The position numbers and the translations under genes were made by a program. From Calliphora vicina (taxonomy: Eukaryota > Arthropoda > Insecta > Diptera > Calliphoridae): a stretch of DNA of 64,000 bases. The stretch is from positions 65,373,747 to 65,437,746 of the forward strand of contig NC_088784.1 of assembly GCF_958450345.1 (NCBI RefSeq). Direction: 5' to 3'. This document shows positions 53,901 to 59,900 of the stretch, in pieces; position 1 is the stretch's first letter; each line of letters starts with the position of its first letter. The notes under the pieces were generated by a model. It saw only the letters and a list, made by a program, of their open reading frames with translations, was not told the origin of the DNA and ran no database searches.

Positions 53901-56900
53901 TCACTGGTCACAGGACAAGTGCTTTTAGAGCAATTGGCACAAATTTCCCGCAGGGTTGTTATTTAGAATGACAACTTTAAAAAACTTTGAAAATTTCATT
54001 GAGTTTTGTTAATAAATAAAGATTTTATTAAATATTTATTGAGTTTCTAAAACTAAAATTTGTATCAAAATTTTAATAGAATTGCAAATATTAGGAACAA
54101 TTTGATCCACATTTATTTCGAAATAATTTTTGTTGTTTAGATAAGTTAACTTTTTGGTCTAACAAAAACTAAATCTAGTCATTATTTAAATTAGATTAAA
54201 AAATATGCCACTTTAAAACTCACATTAAAATATGAAAAAGTGCAATATTTTTGAAGAATGGAGTTTTAAAATGGCATATTTTTGAATCTAATTGAGATAT
54301 TGACTTGAAATTTTGTTTGTAAGACCAAAAATTAACTTATATAAACAAAACATAATTTGTTCAAACTCACTTTAAAATGTTGATTTTGTTTATTTGTCAC
54401 GACTAGGCGGATAGAGATATTTCAAAAAAAAACAGCTTTCATATAATTTTGGAATTTATTAGAAATAAGACGAGAATTTAAGCAAAATATTTCGACCACC
54501 ATTACCGAAGATATTTGGGAAAAACTAAATAAATTCAAGGTAAAAATGAAAATAACCATAGGGAATCGACTTTCTTAATTTTCTTAAGCCATATGTCTTC
54601 TTCTACGATTCGTTTATATATCATTTTGCAATCGGACCACTAGTTTAGATGATTAAAATTTTGATTTTACTAATACATAGTTGTTTTTGTATATAAATTT
54701 TGTTTTTAAAGCGTATTATAAATTAAATATAAATATGATGCACACAGTGCTGTTAGGCTTTTTTTGGGAAAAATCGTCAAAATTATGAAAAAAATCGTCA
54801 AATTCGTCACAAAAATTAAAAAAAAATCTTCATAAAAGACTTAAAATCATGTTGTAATCATTCAATTAATTTTTTTATAAAAATTTTATTTCTTTCTTTA
54901 ACATAGATAAATCGATAGTATTTGTTTAAGTACATTAATATTATTCAGCACAGTGTTTTTGTTACTAACTTTTTAATAATATTCACATAAAAACTATTTT
55001 GAAATACTATTTTAAAAATAAAAATTCTTCAAGGGTTTTTGTCTCAAAGAATTTCTTGTCTTAGTTTTATTTATATTTATTTGGCTAAAAATACTGATGA
55101 ATTTTGTAAAACTATTAAGTCATTTACACCATCACATAAACTCGGAAACGCTGGTTTATTGTTTGATTTGACTTTTTTCCAGAAAATATTAAAATCGAAA
55201 GAACTTTCACTTATAAGCAAAGACTCGATAGAATTAATTCTTAATTCCATTTTCGAAATCAAATTAAACTGTATCTTTTAACCATTCCGGTAATTATTGC
55301 ATTATGAATTAATTCATAGACTTAATTCATTTGTCCTTCAAATGTATTGAATTCATTCCAATTCCTTACGGAATCATTAAAATGTTCCATAATTCAAATC
55401 CATTATAAAATAGCTTTAAACATGTTTTGAATGATTGCATTTTTCTTCAATTAGATTTTGATTATGACAAATTTTAATTTTTTTACAAGTAAAGAATTAT
55501 ATTAAAAAAAAGACTTTAAAGGAAGCTAATGCTCACACTGAATTAATTCGAAGCTCTGGGCCGAACTAGCGCATTCGATATCGAGTAAAATTCATCGTAA
55601 TTTTGTTATTTGCGATTATATTCGATATCAAGCAAGAACTTCAATATCGAAATTAGTTTTCGATACGATAGCTCACGATAGCCAGTAGCTTAGTTGAATA
55701 TCAACTGATTTTTAATTTCTCAGCGGATTTAGAAAGAAGAAACTGAGGCCAATCGAATGGTATATATGCTATTTAAGTTACTTTGAGAAATCTTAATGTA
55801 TACCTCAAACAAAAACTTTTTTTTTGTAGTCGACAACACCTACCAGAAAAATAGTTCATTCTTATTTGTATCTACAACAAATTAATTTTAAATTTCAATT
55901 GTACATTGACAAATCTTTAGTTTTACATAAATTTCAAGAAAAACTTCCTCTCTTTTTTATGTATTTATTTTAATTTTTGAAATAAAATTTAAGTGGAAAA
56001 ATCGTCGGCATGTTAGCGAATTTACAAAAGAAATCGTCAAATCACTAAATTTACTCAAGAAAATCGTCAAAATGACGTAATATCACACCTAACACCACTG
56101 GATGTACATAATAAATAATATTAATCATACGTCTACGTGTATCATTTTTCGAATGAAAACACATTGATTTGAGTAAAAAAACGTAACCACTATTTTCAAT
56201 ACAAGTTTGCATTCACAGTTATAAGAACAAACTATGTCAAATAATATAATAATGATCTTATCTAAACCAAAGCTTATTTATTGAAATAAATATTGGTTCA
56301 ATGGAAAGAGAAATGTCGATTTTTTAGTGATTACGCTTTTATCTTTAAATATTTCAACAATGTGAATATACAATTCCTTCTCGTTTAAGTTTTCATAACC
56401 ACCATTTCTGATTCTTAGCATTAGCTCTGCCCATTTGCCGTCAGTCCTCTATTATGTGATTTAGACAATTTGTTATTAAAAATAAAAATAAATACGTTGT
56501 ATTATACTCCTACATAATTACTAGCTATCATCTTTACCATCTTTTAATTAAATTTCTTGAAATATTGTATTTAATCCCACATTTCAAGTCTACTCACATG
56601 GACATGGAAATCAATAGTTTTAACATTGACTTTTACAAAAATAAATGTGTCTCGTTTTGCTTACTATTTCATGTTGTTTTTTTAATGTTTAATTTTATTT
56701 AGCTGATTGTGTACTTTTGACCTTTTTTTCTAACTATCCCAGCACGTTTCCAGGATATAAAACAGTTGTACATGCGTAACACAAATGTGTTTATATGAAA
56801 GTATTTTTGAGTGTTACAAGCATTATGTGGTTGAATTTAACGAGGATAGTTGGCTGTAAACACCCACATAAATACTTACAGACAGAAAGTGAGTAACTCA

Positions 56901-59900
56901 ATATGTTAAAATAAATAAGAAAAATACTAAATGCTAAATTAACCCATGACCCCCACCTGTAAGAGATGTATGTTTTTTAAGATGAATTTACAATTTCTGG
57001 GAGAACTATGTAAATTCTCATACCGTTTGTAATTTTAATTTAAAGGATATTTATTTCGGAAGTTGAAATAACTTTTTCCTTAAATCCGTTGAATTAAACA
57101 TTTCGTAGGCCACAGATATCTTACGGACCCCTATTTATTATCAATACATCAAATATATTTTCACATTTTCGAAAATTTTCTTTTTGAATATCAGGAAAAT
57201 TAAAAATATTAAAATAGATCACGGTTGCCCAATGCAATTTGCTATATTGTCGACATTTTTAGTCGTTTGACAGATGCTACCAAAGTTAAGGCTTATAAGA
57301 AATTTTCCCACTTTTACAAAAATTTGCATTTTTTTCGATAATAAATAGGGGAAATAAATTGCAAGCATGCCTTCTTCAAATTTAGATACCTCAATCGGTG
57401 GTTTCAGTTGATCTTTAAATGTGCTTAAGTTTTGTGTATTTAAATACCCAATAGCCAGAAATGGGTTAACACAATGTCTGGTTGTTAAGTATGTGGGCGA
57501 ATAGAGATTTCCTAACACACAAATAAAACAAAAACGAAAGGATATTTAGGAGTTTAGGGTGATCCAAAAATAAGTTTATGACTATTCAATTTAACCCATT
57601 TCGCTCCGCTATTCGATTTTTTCGAACAGTAAAAATAAAATTTTTCAAAAAAATGTTTATATGTGAAAAATTTGTAATTTCTGAAAAATTTTGGTATGAA
57701 TGTTAAGACAAATCTTTTAGCTAATAAGAAACTATATCCCGACGTGACCATCCCCACCCCCTCGTTGATAGGGGCAATTACATTATATTAAAAAAAGTGG
57801 CTAAAAATAGGCATTTTTTTAATTAATTTTTAAAAATAGTAAAAAAAATAAAATTAAAATAATAAACATGAGGAATTATGCCAACATATGTAGCTGTGTC
57901 ATAAAACATAAAAACCATGATTTACATGCAACTACAGTTAAGTTTAATAATAAGATATAAAACATAAAAATTGGTTAAAAAATGTTAAAGTTATTAAAAA
58001 ATCGCCAGGCCATTAACGTGTCTCAGACCACTAGAACAAGAAATGTAGAAACAAAATTAACATATTTTGAGAAATATTAAAATAAAAGCTAATTTGTACT
58101 TAAAATATATCCATATTTACTTTCATTTGCGTTGTTGTCTTCGTAGGATACCGTTAACCTATACCCAAGTATAACCAAACAAATTTTTTTGACGGCAGTT
58201 TCAAAACTCCATTTTCAAAATTTTAAAAATTTTGTTAAACTAATTTCAGAATTTTTTGATCATCACATTGGGATTTATTGAGAACATAATAGGGAATAAA
58301 AATATGACAACACCTCTTACAGTTTTTCCGTACCTGCGATTTAAATTTTGCGATTTTTGAGAAAAACTAATTTTTTGGCCATATTTTGGCGAATGAGCCG
58401 AATTTCCTACTGTTAAAATTTTTAAGTAAAAGCTATTCATAATATTATAGTCCAGGTAATTTTAAATATAGTGTGAACGTTTTACTAAAATCGGAAAACG
58501 TTAACCCTTAAATCGTGAAGGTCAAATGTCAAGTTTTGCAATATTTGGAATTTCTCTTGGAAAAATAGCGAAATGTTATATATTTTTGGGCCGGTTTTTA
58601 TGAAACCCTCATTCACCACTTTTGGTGGTGTTGGGTATAAAAGTTTGAAAATATATGAATTGTAAGCTTTACATTTCTAAGTCTATAAAATAAAAATATT
58701 AAGAATTAATGAAGCAATTATTGGTGGATTCATATATTACTAAAATTACCACATAAAACCAGTTTTCGAATTCGGGTGGCTTATTGAGTTACCGCACTAA
58801 GCCCATGAATTACTTTGACCCCTTTCACAGTAGGCAACTTAGTTGCGCAAGTCTCTTGCCCAACAACAAAACAGCATGTAAAACTTTCTTCTCCTTAACC
58901 CGACATTACCTCTGGCATCTACAAACACGAGAGACTTGCGCAACTAAATTGCCTAGTGTGAAAGGGGTCTTACTATTGACAACATAAAATTGTTTTATAT
59001 TCTATGTTAGTAAATCAATTAAAACTACTGGAAGTTCTTAAATTCATGTATTTTTTCTCAATTATTTACTTCTAAATGTTATTTTTATTTGTCTATGGAG
59101 TATTTTACTTCATATTTGAAATTTTTCTCTGGACACAATTTGTAGCACAATTTGTACTGTCATCACGTTCGTACTTGCTTGCACAACCAGCTAAGTCTGG
59201 TCTTAGTTTAATCAGTAGTTTACACAACTATTTTGCACAGCAGTTCGCTAATGAAGTTAGAAATTAAATAAAAGGATAACGATGTAAAAATGTGTATTTT
59301 TTTCTGACCAAATAATGGGATAACATGTATGTGTTTTGATATTTTGTGCTTAGTTTTCATTAATGTCACATTCGTTGTTCTTTTGCACGTAATATTTTTT
59401 CTACTATCCAAATTACAATACTGCTTAATTAAAATACACAATTTACTGAATACTAAGAACTGACCAAATAGAAAGTAGCTGTGAAGTAAGGATTTAATAA
59501 ATTATTAAGTTTTTTAATAGACTTGTTTAAAATCTTTTACATTATTTAAAAAACACAATAACAAACTTCAATGACACCCTATTTTTCATTTCAAAATAAA
59601 TCTATTATAATGGCTTCATTATAAAGTTTTTTCTTGTTTATTTTCATTTAAATGCAGGAAATGAAAATGCTGTGTTTGTGAGAGTCTTTTATGTCAAAAG
59701 GATATTGATTGATTTCCACACAATTATATGTTTTTATATTAAATAATGTTTTTTTTCAAATGGCTCTAAAAGCATCATTACACTTCATTGCAAACTATTT
59801 AGTTTGATTATATAGATATTTAAAAAAAAAAATTAAATCAAATAGAAATTTATACTCACTTAAAATAACCCAATATGGCCAAGGATAATAATATGGCCAC

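Noticed and set aside
59076..59267. Hydrophobic 63-codon plus-strand frame, possible small membrane protein
   Set aside because: No conserved motif, starts in AT-rich intron, and hydrophobicity is expected from T-rich sequence.
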